Source: Variovorax sp. 54 (GTDB taxonomy: Bacteria; Pseudomonadota; Gammaproteobacteria; Burkholderiales; Burkholderiaceae_C). From it: DNA of 64,000 nt. How positions within the stretch are numbered: the first letter of the stretch is position 1; each line of letters starts with the position of its first letter. Where the stretch lies: the NCBI RefSeq assembly GCF_002754375.1, contig NZ_PEFF01000001.1, forward strand, positions 1,364,001 through 1,428,000. Direction: 5' to 3'. Under the pieces are notes generated by a model. The model had not been told where the DNA came from and did not search any database. It saw only the letters and a list, made by a program, of their open reading frames with translations. The position numbers were made by a program, and so were the translations under genes. Positions 51,233-62,014 of this stretch are shown here, piece by piece.

Positions 51233-51751
51233 ATGAACACCCGTTTCTCCACCCTCGTCGCCGGCCTTGCACTCGCAGCCGTCACCCCATTCGCCACGGC
51301 CCACGAAAGCCACGCACCCAAGGCCGGCACCGCCGCTGCCACGCTCGCGCCCGAGCAGAAAGCCTGGGGCATCGCCGGCAAGGCCAGCGCCGTGAAGCGC
51401 ACCATCGACATCGCGATGGCCGACGACATGACCTTCACGCCCTCGGTCCTCGAGGTGCGCGAAGGCGACACCATTCGCCTGCGGTTGAAGAACCGCGGCA
51501 AGGACCTGCACGAGCTCGTGCTGGGCACCACCGCCGTCATCGAGGACCACGCCGCGATGATGAAGAAGCACCCCGGCATGGAACACGACGAGCCCTGGAT
51601 GGCACACGTGCAGCCTGGCAAGACCGGTGAGCTGATCTGGACCTTCAACCGCGCCGGCGACTTCGACTTCGCCTGCCTCGTGAAGGACCACTACGAACTC
51701 GGCATGGCCGGCCGCGTGCGCGTGCGGGCCGCTGCCGCCCCTGCCAAATGA
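51233..51751 (+). CDS. Periplasmic cupredoxin-domain protein
   Basis: A 172-residue protein with a Sec signal to about residue 23 (ALAAVTPFATA). The domain from about residue 55 (KRTIDIAMADDMTFTPSVLEVREGDTIRLRLKN) is a cupredoxin. Blue-copper-type ligands are plausible: His in DLHELVLG, Cys in FACLVKDHYELGM, His and Met after it. It sits between the multicopper oxidase and DUF411 genes, so it likely carries copper or electrons. Confidence 0.88.
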   Translation: MNTRFSTLVAGLALAAVTPFATAHESHAPKAGTAAATLAPEQKAWGIAGKASAVKRTIDIAMADDMTFTPSVLEVREGDTIRLRLKNRGKDLHELVLGTTAVIEDHAAMMKKHPGMEHDEPWMAHVQPGKTGELIWTFNRAGDFDFACLVKDHYELGMAGRVRVRAAAAPAK

Positions 51752-51791
51752 ATCCGATGAATCCGATGAATCGCATGAAAGGAACCTGACC

Positions 51792-52241
51792 ATGCAACGA
51801 CGCACCCTTCTGAAACTCGCCGCCGCCACCGCGTCCCTGCCGCTCGCCGCGCAGGCCGCCGCACCGATGGTCGAGATCTGGAAAGACCCGAACTGCGGCT
51901 GCTGCCAGGACTGGGTCAAGCACCTCAACAAGAACGGCTTTGCCACGCGCGTGCACGACGAGGGCAACGGCCCGGCGCGCGAGCGGCTCGGCATTCCGGC
52001 CAAGCTGGGCTCGTGCCACACGGGCCGCGTCGGTGGCTACGCCATCGAGGGCCATGTGCCCGCGCGCGAGATGCATCGCCTGCTGAAGGAAAAGCCCAAG
52101 GCCGTCGGCCTCGCCGTGCCCGGCATGCCCATCGGCTCGCCCGGCATGGACGGCCCGGCCTACGGCGACCAGCGCGACGCCTACGACGTGCTGCTGGTGC
52201 TGGCCGACGGCAGCACACGCGTCTTCCAGAGCTACCGCTGA
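51792..52241 (+). CDS. DUF411 (CopG-like) periplasmic metal-binding protein
   Basis: A 149-residue exported protein with signal RRTLLKLAAATASLPLAAQA. The family motif WKDPNCGCCQDW supplies C-x-C-C and LGSCHTGRVGGYAIEGHVPA supplies further Cys and His. It closes with GDQRDAYDVLLVLADG. DUF411 proteins, including CopG, accompany copper or mercury resistance genes. It is next to the cupredoxin and CusF-like genes. Confidence 0.92.
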   Translation: MQRRTLLKLAAATASLPLAAQAAAPMVEIWKDPNCGCCQDWVKHLNKNGFATRVHDEGNGPARERLGIPAKLGSCHTGRVGGYAIEGHVPAREMHRLLKEKPKAVGLAVPGMPIGSPGMDGPAYGDQRDAYDVLLVLADGSTRVFQSYR

Positions 52242-52291
52242 GCTTTAGTCCCCCCTTTGCAACCCCTCGCAACCCGGAAGGAACACCGACC

Positions 52292-52588
52292 ATGATGAAG
52301 AAGATCTTCACTGCCCTCTCCACCCTCGTGCTCGCCGCCGCGGCGTTCGCACAGGCCACGCTGCCCCCCGTCGACGGCGAAGTCCGCAAGGTCGACACCG
52401 ACGCGAAGAAGATCACCCTGCGCCACGGCGACATCCCGAACCTCGAGATGACCGGCATGACCATGGTGTTCCGCGTGAGCGACCCGGCACTGCTCGCCAA
52501 GGTGAAGGCCGGCGACAAGGTGCGCTTCACGGTCGACAAGGTCGACGGTGCCATCACCGTGATGTCGATCGACCCCGTGGCGGAATGA
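52292..52588 (+). CDS. CusF-like periplasmic copper-binding protein
   Basis: A 98-residue protein with a signal to about residue 20. The mature 78 residues (GEVRKVDTDAKKITLRHGDIPNLEMTGMTMVFRV) follow the CusF pattern; the ligands His, Met and Met are seen in LRHGDIPNLEMTGMTM. CusF takes Cu(I) or Ag(I) to an efflux pump. No CusCBA pump is in the window apart from the TolC-like protein. Confidence 0.9.
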   Translation: MMKKIFTALSTLVLAAAAFAQATLPPVDGEVRKVDTDAKKITLRHGDIPNLEMTGMTMVFRVSDPALLAKVKAGDKVRFTVDKVDGAITVMSIDPVAE

Positions 52589-52681
52589 ACGCGGCATCGC
52601 GGGCGCTCCCGTGCCCGCGATGAAACGTCTTGCAACCCTCGGCGCCCAAGGCGCCGGGGCGCGGTCCCATAATCGGCCGCC

Positions 52682-53731
52682 ATGTCCGCTGCGTCTTCAT
52701 CCTCCTCCTCGTCCCTCTCTTCTTACGCCGGTGCCATCACCGACGTCGCCGGCATCGAAGTCGGCCATTTTTCTGACACGCGCCGCCCCACCGGCTGCAC
52801 CGTGATCCTCGCGCGCGAAGGCGCCGTGGCCGGTGTCGATGTGCGCGGCGCCGCGCCCGGCACGCGCGAGACCGACCTGCTCTCGCCCGGCAACCTCGTG
52901 CAGGAAGTGCACGCCGTCATGCTCGCCGGCGGCAGCGCCTGGGGCCTGGCCGCCGCCGAAGGCGCGATGCGCTGGCTCGAAGAGCGCGGCGTCGGCATGG
53001 ACGTGCGCTTCGGCACCCTGCCCATCGTGCCGGCCGCCGTGCTGTTCGACCTGCCGATGGGCGACGCGCGCATCCGCCCCGACGCGGCTGCGGGCTACGC
53101 CGCCTGCGAAGCCGCCTCGACCGATGCGCCCGCCGAAGGCAACGTGGGCGCGGGCACCGGCGCGCTGGTGGGCAAGCTCTTCGGCGTGCACCGCGCGATG
53201 AAGGGCGGCATCGGCACCGCCTCGGTCACCGTCGGCGGCGTGACCGTCGGCGCGCTCATCGCGGTCAATTCGCTGGGCGACGTGATCGACCCCGACACCG
53301 CGCTGCCCGTGGCCGGCGCGCGCACCGAAGACGGCAGCGCCCTGCTCGACACGCGCCGCGCACTGCTGCGCGGCGAGCTGCCCAAGCCGCTGCTGGCGGG
53401 CACCAACACCACCATCGGCGTGATCGCCACCGACGCGGTGCTGACCAAGGTGCAGGCCAACCGGCTTGCCATGGTGGCGCACGACGGCCTGGCGCGCGCC
53501 ATCAACCCGGTGCACACCATGAGCGACGGCGACACGCTGTTCGCACTGGCCACCGGCCGCGTGCCGCTCGAAGGCGATGCGCCGGGCATGACCGTGCTGA
53601 GCACCATGGCCGCCGAGGCCACCGCCATCGCCACCGTGCGTGCAGTGCGCGCCGCGCGTGCGGTGACCGTGGGCGAGCTGCACATTCCCTGCGCCGCTGA
53701 CCTGGCCGATCTGGCCGCGCCGCGCGGCTGA
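52682..53731 (+). CDS. P1-family peptidase (DmpA/S58-type)
   Basis: A 349-residue self-processing aminopeptidase-type protein. Family signs are ITDVAGIEVGHFSDTRRPTGCTVIL, LLSPGNLVQEVHAVMLAGGSAWGLAAAEG and the cleavage region AGTNTTIGVIATDAVLTK, which would expose the N-terminal nucleophile near residue 241. A Ser-rich tract opens the protein (residues 3-14). Substrates of this family are D- or beta-aminopeptides; here unknown. Confidence 0.9.
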   Translation: MSAASSSSSSSLSSYAGAITDVAGIEVGHFSDTRRPTGCTVILAREGAVAGVDVRGAAPGTRETDLLSPGNLVQEVHAVMLAGGSAWGLAAAEGAMRWLEERGVGMDVRFGTLPIVPAAVLFDLPMGDARIRPDAAAGYAACEAASTDAPAEGNVGAGTGALVGKLFGVHRAMKGGIGTASVTVGGVTVGALIAVNSLGDVIDPDTALPVAGARTEDGSALLDTRRALLRGELPKPLLAGTNTTIGVIATDAVLTKVQANRLAMVAHDGLARAINPVHTMSDGDTLFALATGRVPLEGDAPGMTVLSTMAAEATAIATVRAVRAARAVTVGELHIPCAADLADLAAPRG

Positions 53732-53758
53732 CGCGCGCACCGCACGACGAGGCACCCC

Positions 53759-55138
53759 ATGGCGTTTCCCCGCACCCTGAAGTTGATCCTGCTGTCGATC
53801 CGCGACCTGATCGCCTCGGCCGGCCCGATCGTGTTCATCGTCATCGGCCTGCTGATTGCGGCCTACTGGTGGCTGCAGCCGCAGCCGCCCAAGCACGTGA
53901 CGCTGGCCACCGGCCCCACGGGCAGCGCCTATGCGCAGTTCGGCAAGCGCTACGCCGACGCCTTGAAGCACAGCGGCATCACCGTCGAACTCAAGGCCAC
54001 CTCGGGCTCGACCGAGAACCTGCAACTGCTGCGCAGCGGCGGTGCCGACGTGGCCTTCGTGCGCGGCGGCAGCGCCGACCCGGTGGCCGACGAAGAGGCC
54101 GGTCTGCGTTCGCTGGGCGCGCTGTTCTACGAGCCGATCTGGCTCTTCTACCGCGCCGACGTCGCGCAGAAGATCGACCGCAAGACCGGCACGCTGACCT
54201 CGCTCACGCAGCTGCGCGGCCTGCGCGTGAACGTCGACCTCCCCGGCAGCGGGCTGCCCGAGATCATGGAACGGCTGCTCAAGGCCAACCGGCTCGGGCC
54301 CGACGACCTGCTGCTGTCGAACCTCGAACAGGCCGCCGCCGCCGAAGCGCTGCAGGCCGGGCTGCTCGACGCCATCGTGCTGTTCTCGGCGCCGCAGTCA
54401 CCGCAGGTGCAGCGCCTGCTGCGCGCCGGCGATATCCAGCTCATGGACTTCGGCCAGGCCGAGGCCTACACGCGGCGCTTTCCGTTCCTCTCGGCCGTGA
54501 CGCTGCCGCGCGGCGTGGTCGATCTGTCGAAAGACCTGCCACTGCACGACGTGTCGCTGCTCGCCGCCACCACCTCGCTGCTGTCGCGCGACGAAACCCA
54601 CCCAGCCCTGCGCCAGCTGTTCGCGCAGGCCGCGCAGACCGTGCACAGCGACGCCGGCTGGTTCAACCGTGCGCGCGACTTCCCCAACACCCGCACCAGC
54701 GAACTGCCGGTGAGCCCCGAGGGCGACCGCGCCATCAACGGCACGCCGCCGTTCTGGCAGCGCTACCTGCCGTTCTGGGCCAGCAACCTGGTCGAGCGCA
54801 TGTGGCTGGTGCTGGGCGGCATGCTGGTGCTGATGCTGCCGCTGAGCCGCGTGATCCCGCCGCTGTACCAGTTCCGCGTGCGCCGCCGCGTGTTCCGCTG
54901 GTACGCACGGCTGCGCGACATCGAGGCCAAGGTGGACGCCGGCCAGAGCCTGGCCGAGCGCGACAAGCTGCTGGAAGAACTCGACGCGCTCGACCGCGTG
55001 GTCAACAAGGTGGCGGTGCCGCTGTCGTACGCCGACGAGCTCTACGCGCTGCGCAACAACATCTACGCGGTGCGCAAGCGTGCGCTCGCGGGCTCGGCCA
55101 GCGCAGCGACCGCCGCGCCGGTCCGTGCGGCCACCTGA
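53759..55138 (+). CDS. TAXI-family TRAP-type solute-binding protein, membrane-anchored
   Basis: A 459-residue protein. An uncleaved-looking helix at about residues 22-39 (PIVFIVIGLLIAAYWWL) is followed by a TAXI domain (VTLATGPTGSAYAQFGKRYADAL, GGADVAFVRGG). A second helix at about residues 342-362 is followed by a cytoplasmic tail. Most TAXI receptors are soluble; this one seems fixed at both ends. No TRAP permease gene is near, so it may have a signalling or scaffold role. Confidence 0.85.
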   Translation: MAFPRTLKLILLSIRDLIASAGPIVFIVIGLLIAAYWWLQPQPPKHVTLATGPTGSAYAQFGKRYADALKHSGITVELKATSGSTENLQLLRSGGADVAFVRGGSADPVADEEAGLRSLGALFYEPIWLFYRADVAQKIDRKTGTLTSLTQLRGLRVNVDLPGSGLPEIMERLLKANRLGPDDLLLSNLEQAAAAEALQAGLLDAIVLFSAPQSPQVQRLLRAGDIQLMDFGQAEAYTRRFPFLSAVTLPRGVVDLSKDLPLHDVSLLAATTSLLSRDETHPALRQLFAQAAQTVHSDAGWFNRARDFPNTRTSELPVSPEGDRAINGTPPFWQRYLPFWASNLVERMWLVLGGMLVLMLPLSRVIPPLYQFRVRRRVFRWYARLRDIEAKVDAGQSLAERDKLLEELDALDRVVNKVAVPLSYADELYALRNNIYAVRKRALAGSASAATAAPVRAAT

Positions 55139-55157
55139 CAAGGGACCGGGCGCGCGC

Positions 55158-56297
55158 TTGCTGTCCACGCTGATCGATTTCGCCGACCCGCGCACCGACG
55201 GGGCGACCCGGCTGCGCGCCGCCTTCGGTGCGCCCGTGCGCGTACTCGTCGCCCATGCGGCGCACGAGGTGCGCCCCGTGCTCGAAGCCGTCGAGGCGCT
55301 GGCCCGCGAAGGCCGCTGGTGCGTCGGCCACCTGCGCTACGAGGCCGCCGCGGCTTTCGACCCGGCATTCGACGTGCATGCGTCCGACGGGCCGCTGGCC
55401 TGGTTCGGCGTGCATGACGAAGTGCTGCCATGGCCTGATGCGCCGGCGACCGCCGTGGCGCCCGTCGCGTGGACGGCCGATCTGTCGCGCGAAGCCTTCG
55501 ACCGCAACATGGCCGCGATCCACCGCGCTATCGCCGACGGCGTGCTGTACCAGCTCAACTACACGGCGCCGCTGCGCGCGGCCTTCGACGGCGACGCGCA
55601 GGCCTGGTTCCACGCGCTGCGGCAGGCGCAGCCCAACGGCTACGGCGCCTTCATCGACACCGGCGACGAGCAGGTGCTGTCGGTGTCGCCCGAGCTGTTC
55701 TTCGACCGCGACGGCGACCGCATCCTCGTGCGCCCCATGAAGGGCACCGCGCCGCGCGGCGCCACGCCCGCCGAGGACGCCGCCCACGCGCTGCGGCTGC
55801 GCACCGTGCCCAAGGAGCGCGCCGAGAACGTGATGATCGTGGACCTGATCCGCAACGACCTCTCGCGCGTGGCCCAGCCCTTCTCAGTGCGCGTGCCGCG
55901 CCTCTTTCACACCGAGGCGCTGCCCACCGTGTGGCAGATGACCTCCGACGTGGAAGCCCGGCTGCGCGAGGGCACCACGCTGGCCGACCTGTTCGCGGCG
56001 CTGTTCCCCTGCGGCTCCATCACGGGTGCGCCCAAGGTGAGCGCCATGCGCATGATCCGCGCGCTGGAGCCCGAGGCGCGCGGCGTGTACTGCGGCGCCG
56101 TGGGCGTGGTGCGGCCCGGCGGGCACGCGACCTTCAACGTGCCGATCCGCACCGTCACGCTGCGCGACGGCGCCGCGCGCTGCGGCATCGGCAGCGGCAT
56201 CACGGCCGATGCACGGGCGGATGCGGAGTGGGACGAGTGGCGGCACAAGCGCGCCTTTCTCGCGGGCGTCGGCGCGGCTGTATCGTCGCAACCATGA
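55158..56297 (+). CDS. pabB: Aminodeoxychorismate synthase component I
   Basis: About 379 residues of chorismate-binding enzyme. Motifs are PMKGTAPRG, ENVMIVDLIRNDLSRVA and FPCGSITGAPKVSAMRMI, all expected of PabB. With PabA it aminates chorismate toward p-aminobenzoate and folate. No ATG suits the N-terminus: TTG 55158 (LLSTLIDFADP) has AAGGGA upstream and fits the family, while GTG 55125 would overlap the previous gene. The stop overlaps pabC (ATGA). Confidence 0.88.
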   Translation: MLSTLIDFADPRTDGATRLRAAFGAPVRVLVAHAAHEVRPVLEAVEALAREGRWCVGHLRYEAAAAFDPAFDVHASDGPLAWFGVHDEVLPWPDAPATAVAPVAWTADLSREAFDRNMAAIHRAIADGVLYQLNYTAPLRAAFDGDAQAWFHALRQAQPNGYGAFIDTGDEQVLSVSPELFFDRDGDRILVRPMKGTAPRGATPAEDAAHALRLRTVPKERAENVMIVDLIRNDLSRVAQPFSVRVPRLFHTEALPTVWQMTSDVEARLREGTTLADLFAALFPCGSITGAPKVSAMRMIRALEPEARGVYCGAVGVVRPGGHATFNVPIRTVTLRDGAARCGIGSGITADARADAEWDEWRHKRAFLAGVGAAVSSQP

Positions 56298-56926
56298 CCT
56301 CCTTCGAGCTGCTCGAAACCCTGGCGCTGGCCGACGGCACGCTGCGCGATGCGCCCGCGCACCTGGCGCGCATGCATCGTGCGGCTGCGCACTTCGGCTA
56401 TCCGTGGCACGAAGCGCACGTGGCGGCCTGCCTGGACCAGTTGCGCACAACGCATGCCGCAGGCACATGGCGCGTGCGCCTGCTGCTCGACGCACAAGGC
56501 CAACCGCGCGCCGAGGCCTTCGCCATGGACGCCCCACCGCTGCGCGTGCGCCTGCAGCGGGCCCCGCGCGCCTTCGACGAAGCCGACAGCGAGTTCTCGC
56601 GCTTCAAGACCACGCGCCGTGCGCACTACGAAGCATTCGCGCCCACCGAGCCGGGCGTGTTCGACACGCTGCTGTGGAACCGCGGGGGCGAGATCACCGA
56701 ATGCACGCGCGGCAACATCGCGCTGCGGCTCGACGGCCACTGGGTCACGCCGCCGCTGCGCTGCGGGCTGCTCGACGGCATCGGGCGTGCCCGCCGGCTG
56801 CGCGAAGGGCAACTGACCGAGGCGGTCGTGCGCGTGGACGACCTGCCGCGTGTCGAAACGCTGGCCTTCGTCAACAGCCTGCGCGGCTGGCTCGACGCGG
56901 ACCTCGTCGACCACGACGCTCCCTGA
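56294..56926 (+). CDS. pabC: 4-amino-4-deoxychorismate lyase (class IV aminotransferase fold)
   Basis: A 210-residue PLP enzyme completing p-aminobenzoate formation. The PLP lysine is expected in FSRFKTTRRAHYEAF, and the cofactor-phosphate region is NRGGEITECTRGNIALR. It is shorter than typical PabC (about 270), lacking much of the N-terminal domain (starts MTSFELLETLALADG), as in the C-terminal half of PabBC fusions. It overlaps pabB by four bases, consistent with such a split pair. Confidence 0.87.
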   Translation: MTSFELLETLALADGTLRDAPAHLARMHRAAAHFGYPWHEAHVAACLDQLRTTHAAGTWRVRLLLDAQGQPRAEAFAMDAPPLRVRLQRAPRAFDEADSEFSRFKTTRRAHYEAFAPTEPGVFDTLLWNRGGEITECTRGNIALRLDGHWVTPPLRCGLLDGIGRARRLREGQLTEAVVRVDDLPRVETLAFVNSLRGWLDADLVDHDAP

Positions 56927-56933
56927 ACGACAA

Positions 56934-56963
56934 AGCGCGCGGCCCCTTGCGGAACCGCGCGCT
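56934..56963 (+). terminator. Hairpin after pabC, possible transcript end
   Basis: AGCGCGCGG (56934-56942) pairs with CCGCGCGCT (56955-56963) round a 12-base loop, 7 bases after the pabC stop. No T-run follows on the plus strand, so it may be a stability hairpin rather than a true intrinsic terminator. Confidence 0.5.
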
Positions 56964-57052
56964 CTGGTCGACAGGGCTTGGGGCCTGATCGGGGGCCGTC
57001 AGGCCCCCAACCCCAACCCTCCCCCGGAAGGGGAGGGAGAAAAACCCAGGCC

Positions 57053-58714
<1,662 letters not shown>

Positions 58715-58851
58715 CTGTGAATGATTACCTCGGGTAGCTTGGGGATTTGCGTAAAAGCACGGTCGTCCGGAGAGTGATCCGGGCGCGGCGAACCCATGAT
58801 TATCGACTCATGCGACAATAGTCCTCGTTGCCGGGTCCAGTTGCCCGCAAA

Positions 58852-58955
58852 CCGGCTCTCTGCCGGGGACGAAGAAACCCCTCATCACAACGGGTTTTCC
58901 GGCTCCCACCCCTGACCTTCATCTGCCTTGACTGGCTCGGCGTCGCCAAGACGCC
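58852..58955 (+). promoter_or_regulatory. Structured leader before the DEAD-box helicase gene
   Basis: Three hairpins lie in the 289-base gap before ATG 59004: CCGGC/GCCGG at 58852-58866, AAACCC/GGGTTT at 58875-58897 followed by a short T-run, and GGCGTC/GACGCC at 58939-58955. Long folded leaders are common in autoregulated or cold-induced helicase mRNAs. No function is shown. Confidence 0.4.
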
Positions 58956-59003
58956 AAGCGGGCCGATGCCACTGCGCCGTGTATGGCGCTTGTTGTTTCC
59001 ACA

Positions 59004-60836
59004 ATGAATTTTGACGAACTGAAGCTGGCTCCGGCCATCTTGAAGGCTGTGCTCGAACACGGCTACGACACCCCTACGCCCATCCAGGCACAAGCCATTC
59101 CCGTGGTCCTCGACGGCCACGACCTGTTGGGCGGCGCCCAGACCGGCACCGGAAAGACCGCGGCCTTCACCCTGCCGATGCTGCACAAGCTCACCATGAG
59201 CCGCAGTGCCACCAACAAGTTCGGCGGCATCGGCATCCGTGCCCTCGTGCTGACCCCCACGCGTGAACTCGCGGCCCAGGTCGAAGAGTCGGTGCGTACG
59301 TACGGCAAGTACCTGCAGCTCGACTCCACCGTGATCTTCGGCGGCGTGGGCATGAACCCGCAGATCAGCAAGCTCAAGAAGGGCGTCGACATCCTCGTGG
59401 CCACCCCCGGCCGCCTGCTCGACCTGCAGCAGCAAGGCATGCTCGACCTGAGCCAGGTCCAGATGCTGATCCTGGACGAAGCCGACCGCATGCTGGACAT
59501 GGGCTTCATCCACGACGTGAAGAAGATCCTGGCCCTGGTGCCCAAGGAAAAGCAGAGCCTGCTGTTCTCGGCCACCTTCAGCGACGAGATCCGCGACCTC
59601 GCCGGCTCGCTGCTCAAGAACCCGCAGAGCATCCAGGTCACGCCGCGCAACACCACGGTGCAGCGCATCACGCAGGTGATCCACCCCGTGGGCCGCGGCA
59701 AGAAGAAGGCGCTGCTTGCGCACATCATCAACGAGCACAAGTGGAGCCAGGTGCTCGTGTTCACACGCACCAAGTTCGGTGCCAACAGCGTGGCCGAATT
59801 CCTCACCAAGAACGGCATCGAGGCGATGGCGCTGCACGGCAACAAGAGCCAGAGCGCGCGCACGCAGGCGCTGGCCGGCTTCAAGAGCGGCGACATCCGC
59901 GCGCTGGTGGCCACCGACATCGCGGCCCGCGGCATCGACATCGACGAGCTGCCGCACGTCGTGAACTACGAAATCCCGAACGTCAGCGAAGACTACGTGC
60001 ACCGCATCGGCCGCACCGGCCGCGCCGGTTCGAGCGGCGAGGCCGTGAGCTTCGTGTGCCTGGACGAAGAAGGCTTCATGCAGGAAATCGAACGCTTCAC
60101 GAAGCAGACGATTCCGGTGCAGAAGGTCGAGGGCTTCGGTCCTGAAGAAGGCGAACGCGCCGAGCCGATCGCCATGGGTCGCCAGACGATCTGGGGCGGC
60201 GCCGGCCGTCCGCCGAGCCGCGAAGTCATGCAGGCAGCCGCCAAGGCCGCCCGCACCGAAATGATGTCGCGCATCCGCGAGAACAAGGCCGGCCAGGGCG
60301 GCGGCAACGGCGGTGGTGGTGGTGGTGGCGGCAATGGCGGCGGTCAACGCCGCGGTGGCGGCCAGGGCGGCGGCGGTCAAGGCCGCAATGCCAACGGTGG
60401 CGGCCAAGGCCAAGGCCAGGGCCCGCGCGGCCCGGGCGCAGCCCGTCCCGCACAAGGTCGCGGCCCGCAACAAGGCCAGCCGCGCGCACCGCAGCAGCCG
60501 CATCACCACACGCCGCATGAAGAGCGCCAACCGCGCCATCACGGCAACAGCCACAGCCCGACGCAAGCCAACCAGGTCGCGCACCTGCGCGCTGAAGCCG
60601 TCGCAGGCGGCGGTGCAGCCGGCCAGCCGGATCCGTTGCGCACGAGCGTCGACCACATGGGTGGTCGCGGTCGCGGCGGTCGCCCGGGTGGCGGCGGCGG
60701 TGGTGGCGGCTACGGCGGCAACCGTTCGGGTGGCGGTGGCCGCTCGGGTGGTGGCGGTGGCTACGGCGGTGGCGGCGGCGGCGGTGGTGGCGGCAACCGC
60801 TCCGGCGGCGGCGGCGGTCGTTCGTTCGGTCGCTGA
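59004..60836 (+). CDS. rhlE: DEAD-box RNA helicase, RhlE type, with Gly-rich tail
   Basis: A 610-residue ATP-dependent RNA helicase. Motifs in order: Q motif ([10 protein letters not shown]), [30 protein letters not shown] (SATFS), then domain 2 with [12 protein letters not shown] and [10 protein letters not shown]. From about residue 430 the protein is a low-complexity Gly/Arg/Gln/Asn tail including long Gly runs near 60310 and 60690, likely disordered and RNA-binding. ATG 59004 ([13 protein letters not shown]) is preferred to 58983. Confidence 0.93.
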   Translation: MNFDELKLAPAILKAVLEHGYDTPTPIQAQAIPVVLDGHDLLGGAQTGTGKTAAFTLPMLHKLTMSRSATNKFGGIGIRALVLTPTRELAAQVEESVRTYGKYLQLDSTVIFGGVGMNPQISKLKKGVDILVATPGRLLDLQQQGMLDLSQVQMLILDEADRMLDMGFIHDVKKILALVPKEKQSLLFSATFSDEIRDLAGSLLKNPQSIQVTPRNTTVQRITQVIHPVGRGKKKALLAHIINEHKWSQVLVFTRTKFGANSVAEFLTKNGIEAMALHGNKSQSARTQALAGFKSGDIRALVATDIAARGIDIDELPHVVNYEIPNVSEDYVHRIGRTGRAGSSGEAVSFVCLDEEGFMQEIERFTKQTIPVQKVEGFGPEEGERAEPIAMGRQTIWGGAGRPPSREVMQAAAKAARTEMMSRIRENKAGQGGGNGGGGGGGGNGGGQRRGGGQGGGGQGRNANGGGQGQGQGPRGPGAARPAQGRGPQQGQPRAPQQPHHHTPHEERQPRHHGNSHSPTQANQVAHLRAEAVAGGGAAGQPDPLRTSVDHMGGRGRGGRPGGGGGGGGYGGNRSGGGGRSGGGGGYGGGGGGGGGGNRSGGGGGRSFGR

Positions 60837-60860
60837 AACGCACACACGCGTTGATTCCAC

Positions 60861-60884
60861 AAAGGGCACTTCGGTGCCCTTTTT
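60861..60884 (+). terminator. Rho-independent terminator after rhlE
   Basis: AAAGGGCAC (60861-60869) and GTGCCCTTT (60874-60882) form a perfect stem with a TTCG tetraloop and end in a T-run. It is 24 bases after the helicase stop and is the cleanest terminator in the window. Confidence 0.92.
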
Positions 60885-60949
60885 CGTTTCTGCCGGCTGG
60901 CGGGCGCGGCAGGTTCGTTGACACCGTCTCAGGACACAATGTGCGGGCC

Positions 60950-62002
60950 ATGCCCTCCTACATCCCGCCCAACTACGCCGCGCTCTTCGTCGCGACCTGC
61001 AACCTGCTCAACCTCGCGAACCCGAACCGCGTGTACTACGAGAACCAGGACGCCTACAACGAGCGCGAATACGAACGCAAGATCGACTGGATCGGCGAGC
61101 GCATCCATGCGCTCAACGCTGACGTGCTCGCGGTGCAGGAGGTGTGGGACGAAGCGGCGCTGAAAGCCGCCATCGGACGCAGCGGGCTGCGCTACGACTT
61201 CGTCTCGGTGCCGGGCGCAGAGAACACGCCGCCGCCCGCGAGCCCGCCGGGCACGCCCGGTCGGCCAGGCGCACAAGGCACGCCGCGCGTCGGCATCGTG
61301 ACGCGGCTGCAGGTGGAAAGCACGCAGTCCTTCGTCGACTTTCCGCCGGGCTTCGGCGTCGACGTGCCGGGCCTCGGCCCGCACACGCGCTTCGAGCGCC
61401 CGCCCCTGCTGGTCACCGTGCGCATGAAGCACGGCCAGCAGGTGCATGTGCTGACGGTGCACCTGAAGTCCAAACGCCCCAAGTTCCTGCAGGACGCGCA
61501 AGGCAACCCCCTCGAAGACCGCGACGACCGCAAGATCGGCGCCATGGCCTCGCTGCGCTCGCTGCTGATGCGCGGCGCCGAGGCCGCGGCCCTGCGCTGC
61601 ATCGTGATCGACCTGCTGCAGGGCACCAACGTGCCGCTGGTGGTGATGGGTGACTTCAACGACAACCCGCACAGCGTGACCACGCAGCTGGTGGCCGCCA
61701 CCTCCGAGGTGGCCTACGACAAGGCCGCGCGCGACGTGGCGCTGTTCAACGCCTACGAGATGCAGGGCGAGTCGGCGCTGAAGAAGGACGTGGCCTATTC
61801 GCACATCCACCAGGGCTTTCCGGATGTGCTCGACCAGATCCTCGTGAGCGAGGAGTTCGTCGCCAGCAGCCGCCACAGCCTGGGCGACGTGCGCCGCGTC
61901 GACTACTTCAACGACCACCTGCACGAAGGCCGCGACCGCTCGCGCTCGGACCACGGCTTTGTGCGCGCGCTGCTGCGGCTGCGCACCGACGACAACCGCT
62001 GA
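60950..62002 (+). CDS. Endonuclease/exonuclease/phosphatase (EEP) family protein
   Basis: A 350-residue protein. EEP marks are ATCNLLNLANP (first strand Asn), DVLAVQEVWDE (catalytic Glu), VMGDFNDNPHS (Asp-Asn) and RSDHGFVRALL (final Asp-His). An inserted Pro/Gly-rich loop (PPPASPPGTPGRPGAQGTP) at about residues 95-115 is unusual. No signal peptide is seen. The target may be a nucleic acid or phospho-compound; it is separated from rhlE by the terminator. Confidence 0.88.
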   Translation: MPSYIPPNYAALFVATCNLLNLANPNRVYYENQDAYNEREYERKIDWIGERIHALNADVLAVQEVWDEAALKAAIGRSGLRYDFVSVPGAENTPPPASPPGTPGRPGAQGTPRVGIVTRLQVESTQSFVDFPPGFGVDVPGLGPHTRFERPPLLVTVRMKHGQQVHVLTVHLKSKRPKFLQDAQGNPLEDRDDRKIGAMASLRSLLMRGAEAAALRCIVIDLLQGTNVPLVVMGDFNDNPHSVTTQLVAATSEVAYDKAARDVALFNAYEMQGESALKKDVAYSHIHQGFPDVLDQILVSEEFVASSRHSLGDVRRVDYFNDHLHEGRDRSRSDHGFVRALLRLRTDDNR

Positions 62003-62014
62003 CGAACGACGGCG

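Noticed and set aside
60300..60835. Repeated GGC/GGT-rich tract that could look like an array of direct repeats
   Set aside because: The repeats are in frame with the helicase and encode its glycine-rich tail; there are no unique spacers as in CRISPR.
58800..60869. Long reverse-strand open frame opposite the RhlE-type helicase
   Set aside because: It lies wholly antisense to a clear helicase, has Ala/Thr/Val-rich non-family sequence and arises from GC-rich codon bias.
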